64,000 bases of DNA from assembly GCA_963971225.1 (NCBI GenBank), contig OZ020269.1, positions 84,730,450 through 84,794,449 of the forward strand, read 5' to 3'. The notes under the pieces were generated by a model, which was not told the origin of the DNA, made no database searches, and saw nothing but the letters and a program-made list of their open reading frames with translations. This document shows, one piece after another, positions 1 through 11,965 of this stretch; position 1 is the first letter of the stretch, and each line of letters begins with the position of its first letter. Both the position numbers and the translations under genes were made by a program. This DNA is from Melieria omissa. Lineage: Eukaryota; Arthropoda; Insecta; Diptera; Ulidiidae.

Positions 1-30
1 GAGAATTAATAGCACTTAGCATAGTTTTAG

Positions 31-335
31 GCAGCCGTAGCTCAGCTTGCTAGTGCGTTCGGCCGCGAGTCAAATGCGACGCTCGAATCCAGGTTCACGA
101 CTGCGTTGCTGCTAACACCGAAAAAAAACAACATTTTTTCTTTCGGCGGCTGTCCTCTCAGCAGGAAATGGCAAACCTCTGAGAGTAAAAAATTGCCTAT
201 GAAAAAGCTCCCAAGTCGCCGTTCGGAATCGGCATAAAACTGTAGGTCCCTACCAACCTTGTAAAAAGTCACACGCACAATATGAATGGTTGTGGGTAGA
301 CCTTAGTCTCGTAATCGGGCCAGTCAAGAAGAAGA
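31..335 (+). mobile_element. tRNA-derived SINE, apparently full length
   Basis: The first 60 bases resemble the 5' part of a tRNA. There is an A-box-like GTAGCTCAG stretch near 37-45 and a B-box-like GCTCGAATCC at 81-90, which is the internal RNA polymerase III promoter arrangement of tRNA-derived SINEs. The body ends in a short AAG-repeat tail (about 326-337). The 8-bp sequence AGTTTTAG lies immediately before the element (23-30) and directly after the tail (336-343), as expected for a target-site duplication. A second, truncated copy of the 3' half lies in reverse orientation at 10555-10641, with the same GCCGTTCGGAATCGGCATAAA core and the same AAG tail. It is not a functional tRNA gene, because the cloverleaf does not close. 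Confidence 0.75.
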
Positions 336-344
336 AGTTTTAGG

Positions 345-2698
345 AATTTCGAGAAAATAATTTCTTTTTAAAATGTAAAAAATTATAAAATAAGTCAATA
401 ACTAAGAAAACTGTTCTCTGTTATTGTTTTTGAAATAAGAATTTGTTTTGTTTTTGAATAGATCGATTTTAGATAGATTTCTAGATAGATAAATTCTTCA
501 TTTTCTTCAACTAAAATTATTTAAAAATGGTTCTGAATTAAAGTTAAAAATGTAAGTTCTAAATATTACTTATTTTTTCTGCTTTTTCTTCCTTTACTTT
601 TTCTAAAGACATAACATTCAAAAAACATGTATGTACAATTATTTTCTTGTTAATTTAATATCATTCCTAAGATTTCAAACTATATCAACACAAAAAAAAA
701 CTGTATTCCAGAAACTTCAAACTGTTCAAATGTCCACAAAGTATCATGATGCCATATTATAACATAACAGCCAAAGGGTTAACATTAGTGTATCCTTCAT
801 ATTGGTTATTTATTTTGCATACAGCGTGCTTCTTCTTACTTTATAAATGCAACATGCAACACTTGCCGCATGTCTGTTGTCAAGACATCGCTGTCAATGC
901 CCACACCCACCTCTTCTCAATACTGATCTGCGTGTTGTCTTTGTTTTTATTATTATTTCCAAAACAACTAACTACAGGCAGAATCATAAATTTCCGCCAG
1001 CTTGCATGACATGAGAGAAAAAACCGGCGGTTACAGTCGATTGCACATCGAACACGCGCCAGAAGTAAGCAGATGCAGCAAAGTTATGAAAACAACAGCT
1101 GCCACTCCGACTGCCAGCCATGTTGGTGCGACGATGTAAAATGTCCTTCGAATACAGGAGACGGGCATTTGAAGTTTGCCGCCGCACAATTTCCGTTAGT
1201 TAATTAAAATTTATGCAATGATGCGTAACGTAAATTGTTGGCTAAATATATTCAGACACTTGTATGGCAAAGATTTGTGGGGCGAAAAGAGGTTTTTGAA
1301 AAAAGGGGGGAAAAACATTCAAGGATACAACAAAAGAAGAAGCATTTTTACTCAATAAAATATGTTATTTCTTTTTAATATTTTGTGATTTTTATACTAA
1401 ATTAGGTTATAAGATACAGAAAAACAATTTAGAACTTGGCTCACTTTCGAAATTTCAAATTTTAAATCAATATTTATTTACAAATTAGTATTCAGTTCAC
1501 CTTTATAGCAATTTTTCATAATATTGGTTGACAATTTTCACATTACTTAAAGTCATTGCACCAATATTTACTTACTTTACTTATGTACTTGCAGGCGTTT
1601 TCTTCAAGAGTTCACTGCTGTCAAATCGTTTGCCACAAGTTCCATTAATAACGCTTTTAGAAGGCACAGCGCCAACTTTTAAGTACACACATTAGTTAAA
1701 TAAACGTTAATTTATTGGTTAACCCGCTCGGAGCAATAAACTTCCTGGCAACTGAACTTTGCTTTGCTGCGAACTTTTTACATTTACATTTCCCCCACAC
1801 ATTAATTCACTGCAGTCAGCGCCAATAAAACAATATGCGCATAATTTGTCACGCTCGCAGCAACAGTCAACATGTAAACAATTGACAAGAAACAAACTAA
1901 AGTTGCCGCACGCGTACACTCGAGCGCGACAAGCAAACAAAACACAACGGTTACGTGCGGAGAAGGTGGCGGCAGGCACTGCAAATGACTCGAGTGCTGT
2001 TGGAGAAAAAGTTTTTCAATAAATTTTTGCCTTTGCAGCTTTGCGTCAACCCCTCAAAAAACAAAACAAAGAGCATTGAAAACTCAACCGAAAAACAAGA
2101 ACACAATCTAAGCCGGATTGTGGCAAACGGGGTTTTGTCAAGCTGAGGTAAGAAGCAAGAAAGCGCCAGCAGCTGTTAGCAACGAATTTGTTGCTTACAA
2201 ATATAAATACTCGTAACAACAAAATATGCTTCTATGATTTATTTTTATGTAAAACAATTGTCTGGCAGTTGTTGTTGATTTGTGATGCGACCGCATGGGT
2301 TGAAGCTATGCAACTGTGAAATGTATTTCATTGTGAATGGGGTGATGTGAGTGATATAGAATCAAGTCGTTATCTTATTCAAATATGTGTTTTGTAAAGC
2401 TGGTTTGTTTAGATTGTTTTCTATTTCCCCGCATTTAACTGATTTGTATGCTTTTTAAGCTCTACTGCAGCTCAAAAGATTTATTAATAAACTCCTACCT
2501 TGAGCCCTTGAGCCCTTGAGCCCACATAGCGTATAAGTAATCTACCATAGCAAAATGTTCTCCGCATTTCCACAAACCAACATCAGCGCACCCACATTTG
2601 CTTTGCTCCAGTTTTTCGCGCATTCCAATGCAGTAATCAGCATGTCACTCATACGCCATGTGATGCCCTCGTCTTCACACTGGAACCGCGCTGAGCAC
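345..2698. other. Non-coding stretch, nothing recognised
   Basis: AT-rich DNA with frequent stops in all frames. The longest open frames are below 90 codons and show no family resemblance. No RNA gene or paired terminal repeats were found here. Confidence 0.5.
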
Positions 2699-3475
2699 TT
2701 AACCCTTTCGACCCCGAATTTTAGCGTTTGTCGATATTACTTTTTGGTATTTATATCATGAAACGTTTGCCTAAGAATTCTGCACGCGACATGCGAAATC
2801 GCCACGCCTCTTTGTTTGGGTTCTGGAGCTAGTTTACTTTTGAACAATTTTAGCTTAAGACGGGTTAAATAAATTTTGTATCAATATTTTTTAATTGCAG
2901 AAAAGTTATTCAATATTCATGGAAAAATACAAAATTAACACTTTTTGAATTTATTTAACCATTATTAAAGAAAAAAGATGTTGATCAAACGCGTCCAATT
3001 CGTAGACTTCAATTAGAACACAAACTTTTCCTGATATCGCTGCAAATTTTTGGAAATTATTTTGGGAATAACACTAAAATGTTTGTAATTTGCTTTGAAT
3101 TCACTTCTAAAAATATTAATTTGTTGGTGCCCACTCAAATTAACACGTTCTACCCGGCGTGGACCACCGGTGGTCCACGGGCAAATTCATTTATCTGGCG
3201 GCGCGGACCACTGGTGATCCACAAATGTTTATAATTTTATTTCAAAAACCAACTAACTAACATTCTGCTGTCTGCCAACAATAACGAAAACATTTGCGCA
3301 GTAAAAAAGTGTCGCTATACGAACAACTTGTCATCTCGTGCACGCAATGCGTAGAAACATCGAAAAACATGCGCCGGGTAGAACGTGTTAAACCCATAAA
3401 TCAATCATAGCTTTTGCTATAAGATGACAAATAGGTGAAGTTGCTTAAAGGCAACTTTGGGGTCGAAAGGGTTAA
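2699..3475. mobile_element. TTAA-flanked piggyBac-type non-autonomous element (outer)
   Basis: The segment is bounded by perfect inverted ends, CCCTTTCGACCCC at 2703 and GGGGTCGAAAGGG ending at 3471. Each is flanked by TTAA (2699-2702 and 3472-3475). A TTAA target duplication together with ends starting in CCC is the signature of the piggyBac superfamily. There is no transposase ORF, so this is a MITE-like derivative. A second TTAA-flanked element sits inside it at 3144-3387. A related set of ends (CCCTTTCGCTA) occurs at 20631-21129. Confidence 0.75.
3140..3391. mobile_element. Nested TTAA-flanked MITE with a perfect palindrome
   Basis: TTAA (3140-3143) is followed by CACGTTCTACCCGGCG. The mirror sequence CGCCGGGTAGAACGTG runs into TTAA at 3388-3391. 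The 16-bp terminal inverted repeats are perfect and the element is 244 bp. Just inside the left end is a perfect 20-bp palindrome, GTGGACCACCGGTGGTCCAC (3159-3178), with a diverged second copy around 3205-3222. It contains no coding capacity. Confidence 0.75.
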
Positions 3476-5856
3476 GGCACTTTGCCTCTGTTTCTATCGC
3501 TTTTTTCTTACACCCATTTTCCACTGTACGTCTAAATAAAATTAACAGCGCACACTTCCACACAAAAAATCAAATGCAAAAAATTAATAAAATAAAAAAG
3601 TATGTAAATAGAATTAAATGTGTCACTTCACACTGTTTGCGAAGCGCTCCTGTGGCGCCCCAACTACGTACATACATGTGTGATGTTTTCAATTTATATG
3701 CATACCAACACTTACATGTACGCCAACACTTAAGCTTTGGTATTTGCGCTACTTCCGGCCTGCAGCAATGTTGCTGTTGTTTTTATGACTTTTTATGTGT
3801 TTACGGTGTTCGTGTGTGCTCTAAATACGAAATTTGACCAAAGCAACGGCTCCGACTCTTGGCAGCCAATAAATCTACAGCAGGCAGACAGTGAGGCCAT
3901 TCCAACTGGCCAGTAAAACTTTGTCAAATGGATGAGCACAGTTGGAAGTCGGAGCCCGTCTGACCCGAAAAGGAGTAAACCGTCTAAGTGGCTGTGCAAA
4001 AACGAGCCTAATGCAATAAATCAGCAGCAGCAGCTGTGCTCCAGCTGGGCAGGGATTGTCTCGACTGAAGTTGATTGAAATACACAACCGAATTTGGGTC
4101 ATAAAAGCGTTGACGCTGCTTTGCAGGTAACTATGTGCAGCGTGTGCTGAACGTTTGGTGTTGCGAGTATGTATGATGTGCAGAGGTAAAATGGGTGTGG
4201 CGTGTGTGTGTGTGTGTTGTTGCCCTTAATGTGTGTTTAAGTGAATTAAATACGTGTTAATTTAATGTGGTGAAGGCAATCAGGTAAGGGGTGTTTCTAT
4301 GTGTGTATATGTGTAGATGTTTGAGTTCAATGTGCACAAGTGACGTAGTTACGTATCAAAAGTTTAGAACTTGATTTCAGTGATTTTATGTCATGATTTG
4401 CTAGATTTACACGTTGATGTTGTGATGAAGACGTAATGGCTTATGGGGCGTATGAGTGATAAATGTTTAAAGACGACGTAATTCTATCATGATTCTACAA
4501 TCCCTTGAGTCAACGAACCCAGATATGCTCAGGTAGCACCGCCAAGGTACCGCACCGAGATAAGACTATGTTGTCTTGAAAACTGAGGCGTATGAGTGAT
4601 AATTAATCAGTACTAATGACTCACATACCGCAGGCAGTAAGTTAAATTTGCAATTAACAGCTCAATTAACAGAACTTTATTCATATTTTCCAATTTAATG
4701 AGAAAAACCTTATTAACTGTTTAAAAAAATAATAAACTTGAATTGAATAAACAAATCAATCGACTGAGGTCAACGACAAACAGTGCATATGAATGGCAAT
4801 TAATGAAATTGTTTTTTTTACGAGTATATTTCAATTTAATTATGAGTTTGAAATTCATTTACAAGATTGGAATTGAAATCAAAATTATTTAAATTCATTT
4901 AAAAACTTAAAATGAAAGGAATACCAATAAATAAAAAGGCTAATGAAAGCAGCTGAAAAATGCCCAATTAAGAACTTTGAACACGTCATTCAACTGCAAG
5001 AGGCCTTTAGAAGATTTGCGGCCATAAAAACTGTTGAAAAGTATGAAAACTAAGAACTTAAATATGCATAGACACAGACGAAAATGCTGTCAGACGTTAT
5101 GCAAAAAACACTCAAATTCAAGTGACAATGTTGTGGCGGCATATCAGAATTAATAAATGATATGAAATTGAAAAGCAACGCAGCCACAAGTAAACTTGCA
5201 GCAGAGCTTAACAAATATGGCTGGCTTAACGTTGAGCGTCAGATTGTTCACAGTTGCGGTTAGTCAATGTGCAAGTGAACAGTGCTGTCACAGCTGATTA
5301 ATGTTGTTGTTTGCAGAGGCTGCGGTTGAAGTGCAGCGACGGTGGCTCCAATCGCCGCATAAAACTTGAGAGTGTATGAGAAAAACAGCATACACGGATA
5401 ATCCTTAATTATGTGGAATTAATGAGTTGATAAATACGCACACAGACACAAACACTAACACACGCACACACTAACACACCCACGCGATAAATGAATATGT
5501 CGAGCCCTTCATATGTAAACAAAATATTTGCGCCAACATCCGTGACATGTAGCGGCAGTGGTAGCGCGCCGACAGCGTCTCTGCGTTGTGATTTGAGGCG
5601 AGCGTTTTTGTTTTTGGCGCAGCCGCTCATTTGCATACATAAACATTGCGGTTTTATGCGCAGCGAGTGCGATAAGCAGGCGACGAGTTGCAGGCGTTCA
5701 CACTGACGCCGCGTATGCACACTCGCTTCGGTGTGTTTGCTGTGCGTGTGTGTGTGTGAGTGAGTGAAATTCGCGTGGTGCAGTAAAATTCACTGTAAAT
5801 TAAGAAACACTAAAGTTTTTTTGACGTTTTCAACTCACTATGAAATAATAAAATTT
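3476..5856. other. Non-coding stretch with two copies of a recurring motif
   Basis: No gene recognised. The notable content is two copies of GGCGTATGAGTGATAA at 4447-4462 and 4587-4602, about 125 bases apart, which could be a target duplication around a small insertion. GT/CA microsatellite tracts occur near 4203-4220 and 5740-5762. Confidence 0.5.
4447..4602. repeat. Pair of 16-bp direct repeats bounding a 124-bp segment
   Basis: GGCGTATGAGTGATAA occurs identically at 4447-4462 and 4587-4602. The intervening segment could be a short insertion with a 16-bp target duplication. However, the 13-base core of this repeat also occurs at 2645, 7039, 10934 and 14183, where no such pairing exists. 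A shared protein-binding motif is therefore an alternative explanation. Confidence 0.45.
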
Positions 5857-6029
5857 AAACCGTTTTACTGTAAGCGAAAATGACTGGCACTTCATTGCGT
5901 ATACGTAACTTTTTGCTTTATGTTTTAAGTAACCATTTGCATTCTCTTTCATTAAAACGGTTCTGCTGTAAGCGAAAATGACTAGCACTTCATTGCGTAT
6001 GCGTAACTTTTTCCTTTATTTATTAAGTA
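5857..6029. repeat. Tandem-like direct repeat, 75-bp unit at 98-bp period
   Basis: 5857-5931 and 5955-6029 align without gaps and differ at only a handful of positions. The shared core is GTAAGCGAAAATGACT followed by GCACTTCATTGCGTAT and CGTAACTTTTT. A 23-bp unrelated spacer separates the copies. The unit encodes nothing obvious and no further copies were seen in the window. Confidence 0.85.
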
Positions 6030-9000
6030 TCTTTATTTATTAAATAAGAACATTAAAACTCTTTCCCTCCTTTTGTATAAATAAAATTTGCTTTTTAATC
6101 ACAACAAATACTGCATGCATTCATTAAGTTGCACGCAGCTACTGGTCGCATTCATTATTTATAATGTTGCTGCTCATAAATCAGTGTTTGCTCGAAAGTA
6201 CAAACAATCTGCATATTTGGCTGCTTAATGATGCATTAACGCGCGATTGCAATGATTCATTTCAGTTTCAATTTATCACAATGCACTTTTGTGTGCCTTA
6301 AGTGCACAAGTTAAATTGGTCAGACATTTTATTGTTCCACATGAACAAATCGCACGCGGGCAGTCTGCAGCCGGCATAATTTAATCAGTGCCACCATGTT
6401 TTTTGCCCTGGTTTTGCATTGACTTTATTGCACATAATTTTCTGCGCCTCTTGCATTGAGTAATAGCGCCCACGACATGTTTATGTCTGTATATGTGCTG
6501 ATGATTACAACTTAATTTAGTTTTTTATTTATTTTTTGTGACTATTTATAGCAGCAGGAAATTGATATGTTGCAATGTGTTCTACTATTTGTTCGTCATA
6601 CACAAATAGCTGCAGGTAACTCTATGCCATCATAATTAGCTGCAAGAGAATAATTATTTTATATCTCGTATTATAAATTAAATTTACGTTTTTTAAAAAC
6701 AAATTAGTTCAAATACATTTTAATTATGCATTGAAATTACTAGTTGTTATTGATACTTCCATAAATAAACTGCACTGTAGCAAAGCTCCTTTATTATTTA
6801 TTTGCTTTAATGTGCCTCCCTTTTCCACTTGTAAATTGGGTAATCGCATTAAACAATAAATTATGGAGCAAAATATTGGCTCGCCATGACTCGAATGAAC
6901 TAAAGAGGCACAAGTTAAGTTAAAACAACATCAAATATTATTTACACCACACGCTACAACTGTTTTGTAATGCTGAGCCTTCTGAATTGTGCATTTATTG
7001 CAGCTTCAAAACACCGCAACACTGTTGCACTCAACAGTGCGTATGAGTGATTTTCATTCCAATGCAATCATTTCGTTTATTTAAATGTAAATTGTTAGCA
7101 AAATGTGGTTTGCAAATATTTTAATTACTATCATTTGTTTGTATTCAACTGTTCTATGGCCATCTATGGTTGCAATTAAGACACAAACAACAGTCGTTTG
7201 TTCCATAAATAATTGACCTGCCTAACGTTTATATAAATGAAACCATAGTTTAAGGTTTATTGTTCACTTAACTTATTTCAAATATTAATTATTAATTTGC
7301 TGTTGTTATGCTTTGTTATGGATTCAGCATCCTTAGAATTGTGACTTAATGAATTATTTATTAAATTCACACACGGCAATTACTGTGATACAACCAATTT
7401 GCCTTTGTTCGAATGTTCTGTTTGAATGCTCTAAGGCTGCCGAACTTGAGAAAAGTTTTTGGAATGATTTTTTGATGTTATTAGATTTTTCACAATTCCT
7501 AGAAAACATTTTCCTACTAATTTTTGGTCTTTTGAAGCAAACTAAATCTATTTGGCTTCTGGCAAATTTTTATTTTTGCTTTTAGATGAATAACTTCAGA
7601 AACAGAATAAATGCAAACAATGTTGTTTTTTTAGGTTATGAAATATATTTTAGTTGTTTTCTTAACAAATAAACTGTAATTAATAAATTAAAAAATTTAT
7701 TATTAAAATTAATAAATTTACTAGCACTAGTTGGCCATTTTAAAGTCGCTTTCTAGAGCTGATCTTCTGCAAAAACTGATCTGTTAAGAAAATTAATCTT
7801 TATATCCAACTGCCATTATTTTGATAGAACCCGATGCTATTCAGTTCAGTCTTTAACAAAATTCCTATAGGGCGAATCAAACTATTCATATAGGAAGTCA
7901 GTCACTTATGCTTCAAGAGAGGGCAACTTTATAGAAAATTCTCGAGTGTATTATATTCATTTTCTTTCGTGCAGTCACTGCAAAATTTTTTGTGGAAAAT
8001 TCCCAATTGCAAAATATGTAACTTGAGATCGCTGCAGTCGGTCTGAAGATGTTTTTACGTGAATTCAAAAACAATTACTTTGTTCTGCGTTTCTGCTATT
8101 TTGCAGAAAGATAACTTCCGTTACGTGTGTCACTGAAAAGTCTTAAAAAAGAGCATTCAGGTGCCACAGTGATTCGCGCGACAACCGCGGGACAAAATTA
8201 GAAAGAGTGGTCCGTTCTTCATAAAACTTGGTATACTAGATAACCATGGTCTGCTGAATTGAAATCTCCATTGGATTTTTCTTAGATTGTTGTAGTTTGG
8301 CAATGGCTGAGACTTAAATTTGCAAATTTTGTCATTTTTGAAGAGCTATAGCACCAAGTGCGTTGGCTAGATTTGTCATATTTTACATTTAGTCGGTAAC
8401 GTCAACATCGATTATTCCAAAGAGTAACATAAATTGTCTTAGGACCCTCTATATTTGCAACAAAAACGATAATAATAGAGGTATGTTTTGAATTTTTGCA
8501 GATTTTATCATTTTTCATGCTGATTGCATACTTTTAGGGATAAATAAAATAAATTTTGTCGAAAAATACGTGTTTAGACCACTTTTCAAATTAAATTATT
8601 TTCTGAGATCGGAAGATATCGGAGAATATAATTACATTATCCGACAAAGAAAGAATGCTTCTTAAAATTACAAAAAATCCAGGAACATACTTTCACATAC
8701 TTTTTAGATATTTTCCTCTAAGTTTTGCCAAAACTCAAATTTTTAATTTGGAAAAATATTTTGATTTAAATGTGATGTAAAAGTCTCAGCTTGGAAAATT
8801 TTGAGAAAACATTAAAAGCGAAAATGGTCACATCATTTCTTGATTTATAACAAAAGCTTAAGCAACTTCTTCGCAACCATGTATTTTTTCAATTTTTTTT
8901 ACTCAATAGACTAAAAAACGGAAAATATGAGTTTCAATTTTTTTGAGAAAAAAGTTTCAACTTTGAGCCGCTTTTGCACAGACACTAATTGATTTTTTGC

Positions 9001-9534
9001 ACAGATTTTTTGGGGTTTTCTTAGTTGGAGTTTTTTCTTTCAAATGACATAAAAATCGTTGAAGGTGTCACCACCCGTTAAGCAGTGAGATAATAAGCTC
9101 AATTTGAAACCACCCACTAAACAGCTCATTTTTGTCTCATATTGTCCTTCATAGGACACTTAGACTTGCTGAATTACTTAACTGGCCGTTACCGGACTAT
9201 GGCCTGCCACAAAAGTTCTCGCCAGACATCCCCAAGAAGTCAGTCACTTCAAGATATTTAAGGGCGTCCTCACTCGGTCCTTGGTGACTTCCTTCTACAG
9301 CGTCGAACACCTTTTTCGCTTGAACCTTTTTCACCTTTTTACACCTTTTCCGCTGGACGGGAGTCAGTTGTGTGTAGTTAGTCTCTCATAAAAAACATAT
9401 TTAAAGTATTTTTTAAAATAAAAAATGAATAGTTAAACTAAAAAATATTGATACAAGACAATTTCATGCAATTAAGATATTCGATTTTGATAAAACAAAA
9501 GGGTGATCTGATAGCAGTGATAGTTTTTCCAATA
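6030..9534. other. Non-coding stretch, nothing recognised
   Basis: No ORF above 80 codons and no family resemblance. One copy of the GCGTATGAGTGATT motif lies at 7039-7052. The part from about 7.8 to 9.4 kb reads like old repeat-derived DNA, but I could not find its ends. Confidence 0.45.
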
Positions 9535-9960
9535 GGAATGTCTCTCAAAAATAGCAATGACGTTTTAATGTCCAAATATTTAATCTAAGTGAGTAGTTTT
9601 ACGTTTGCCAAACGTGTGCGAATTGTTAAAAAATGTTATCAAAATTCCGGCTCAGTTGTTAAATACGCTCAAAGTTGTGAAAAGGACTATTTACGACTGG
9701 GATAACTCATGGCGTGCGTTCATCAATTGGCGGCCGCGATCATGTGACTTGACATTACTGTACTATTTTCTCTGAAGATACATTAAGTCCTCAGTCTATG
9801 CCAACAAACAGATCACTTTGGATGAGTTCGAGGCCAACCATCCAACCATGTTAGAGCAAATCATCAAATATTAAACCGACCGCTTGAAGCACTGCAAGCG
9901 ATGCCGAGGTGGCCATTTAAATATTGTGCACTTCCGTACATAATGGCCTGAAAGAAGCTT
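9535..9960 (+). pseudogene. Decayed, internally deleted mariner/Tc1-superfamily transposase
   Basis: Plus-strand translation from about 9598 gives an N-terminal helix-turn-helix-like segment (FAKRVRIVKKCYQNSGSVVK), typical of insect mariner-type transposases. After a stop, the C-terminal part follows directly: PRSCDLT near 9733, then YIKSSVYANKQITLDEFEAN, and finally the typical end CRGGHLN near 9906. The central catalytic DDE/D core is missing between these parts, and several in-frame stops are present. It is therefore a deletion derivative that can no longer make transposase. The outer ends of the element were not resolved. A second fragment of a similar transposase lies at 20.2-20.4 kb on the minus strand. 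Confidence 0.65.
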
Positions 9961-10554
9961 CAAAATAAAGGCAGAATTAATTGCATTTTTCACATGATTG
10001 CTTTCTTTTAATTCTTTTCTGCTCATTTTTCGATGAATCGTTTCGGCATCATTATCACTTTTGTAAAGTTTCTCACATTGCCATTTCAGTTCAATTGATG
10101 TTACTTTGCTATTCAAAAGTCTCCAAAACTTCATTAAACCCAAAAACCAACAAGAACAGAAACTTTAAATGCCCTAAATTTCATCCTAAACAATTCATCC
10201 CCCTTAAAATTCCTTCGGAGAAAACGAAATTCTCCCAAATCTAGAAAAAGCTCTTTCAGTCTGGTAACACCACTGGTCCTGTACCACAGTTCATTTCCGC
10301 TATTGAATATTTACTAATGTTCGAAATGATACCAAAGCAAAGAAAACATTTCTTTCAATACTCTATTCTTTCACATCAAAGTCCATCATTGCTATTGAAT
10401 ATTTATGAACCGTTCTTCCACTACAAGCAATTCTTCCTGCTAAAATTCTTCCCAAGAGACCAAAATTCTTCCAAATCTATAAGAAATTCCTCCAATCTGG
10501 TGTCTTTGTTATTAAATATTTACTAATCACAAACAATTCTTCTTCTCAAATCCA
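9961..10554. other. Non-coding stretch, nothing recognised
   Basis: AT-rich sequence with repeated CTTCC and TTCAATA words but no defined repeat unit. Open frames of 69-90 codons have no recognisable similarity. Confidence 0.45.
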
Positions 10555-10641
10555 TTCTTCTTCTTCTTCTTGACTGGTACAGTCAGTCACAGCACAGCTT
10601 TATGCCGATTCCGAACGGCGAGTTGGGAGCTTTGTAAAAAA
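10555..10641 (-). mobile_element. Truncated SINE fragment (same family as 31-335)
   Basis: Read on the minus strand, this has the same 3' body as the SINE at the start of the window: a GCTCCCAA-CGCCGTTCGGAATCGGCATAAA-like core followed by an AAG-repeat tail. On the plus strand it appears as a CTTCTTCTT run into TGACTGG. The tRNA-like head is missing, which is 5' truncation as is usual for retroposed copies. Confidence 0.7.
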
Positions 10642-11784
10642 AGTTCTTCCAACCTAGTGTCACAGTCTATTTTTGCTTTTGTATGTTTACTAATCTTTCC
10701 TCCAAATAATTCTTCCTCTTAAAATTTAATCTAAGAGGCCGCAATTCTCGCAAATGTAAAACAATTTCTCCAAATTTTACAACACTGTTGCTCCCACACC
10801 AAAGTCCCTCTTTGCTTTTGAAATTTTACTATTAAAAATTTGCTAATTTCACATAATTTGCAAATCGTTCATTAATATTCGTTAAGTCTCCATTTTGCGC
10901 TGACAATGCGAACATAAATTGTCGAATTAATTATTATCACTCATACGCCCCGAAAATTTACTAAATGCACGGAAGTGTATGTATGTTTAAAGCTATTTTC
11001 AGAGCTCTAAGGGGTTGATTTCATGCCTGTCAGCATTGCATTACGCTGCTAAAATCTCAGACGAATTTAGACATCTCAAACCCAGGCAGAGCGCCACCAA
11101 TTTACATGCCACATAGGAACTGTTGCCCGGGGCAATGTGGTATTTCCGTGCAGTAACCTACACTTTTGGCTGGCACGGAACACGCCCAGCATCTAAAATC
11201 ACTCATAAGCTGCTCGGCATGCACCTGGAAGCATCACTTAATCAGGAACAACTATTTGCTTAAGCATTTGTGTGCACTTGGGCGCCACGCACTATGAGGT
11301 CGTAATTAAATAGCATTGCAAATTCATGACGGCATGCAAGCGCCGCATGAGGCACTAAACTAAACAGTTTATTTAGGCTAACGAAGGAAGTCAACGTGCA
11401 GTTGAAGCTTAAAACAAAAGCACGTTCCGGTTGCGCTGCCAACGCGGGTAATTAATCTTACGCCCACACATCCGACACGGCAGTTGCCATGGCAGTTCTA
11501 AGCATTCATCATCTTTTTAAAATTGTTGTATTGTATTTGGCCTTGTCCTGAATTTATGTTTCAATCAAATTGTCAGAAGAAATATAATGAAAAATAAATT
11601 TATGAATTTACCTAATCGCCAAAACCTGTTGTTACAAAGTGTAAACTCATTTGCCATTTCCACGTTTATGGCGCGTCATTCTGTTGCCTTTTGATTTTTT
11701 CAATTAATTTTCAAATTGTAACGTAAATTGAGCATACAAAATTTAATGCCAGGCCAACTTGACGCGCCTTTTCCTTTAACCTCA
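10642..11784. other. Non-coding stretch with one motif copy
   Basis: No gene recognised. One reverse-strand copy of the recurring motif is at 10934-10951. On the minus strand it reads GGGGCGTATGAGTGATAA, an 18-base match to 4445-4462. Confidence 0.45.
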
Positions 11785-11965
11785 GTTCTCAGAAGTGAGC
11801 CTCACAGTCTCACCAAAGATTTTAAATGGCGATTAATAACAAAAACCTAAAGAATTTCAATTCCAATATTTCCAATAATTTGTAATCTTCTAATGAAATG
11901 TGAGAATTATATTTCATTTATGAATTGAACATTTTAGGCAGTTAACAAATTGTGTAACGAACCCC
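11785..11965. repeat. Dispersed repeat, copy 1
   Basis: AGAAGTGAGCCTCACAGTC followed by TCACCAAAGATTTTAAATGG and about 130 further bases resembles 58045-58195. The shared downstream words are TGTAATC, CTAATG, GAATGT-like and AGAATTATAT. The two copies are diverged and in the same orientation. The repeat family is unknown to me. Confidence 0.6.

Noticed and set aside
31..105. Possible functional tRNA gene
   Set aside because: A- and B-box-like segments are present, but the arms do not pair into a cloverleaf and the sequence continues into a SINE body with tail and target duplication.
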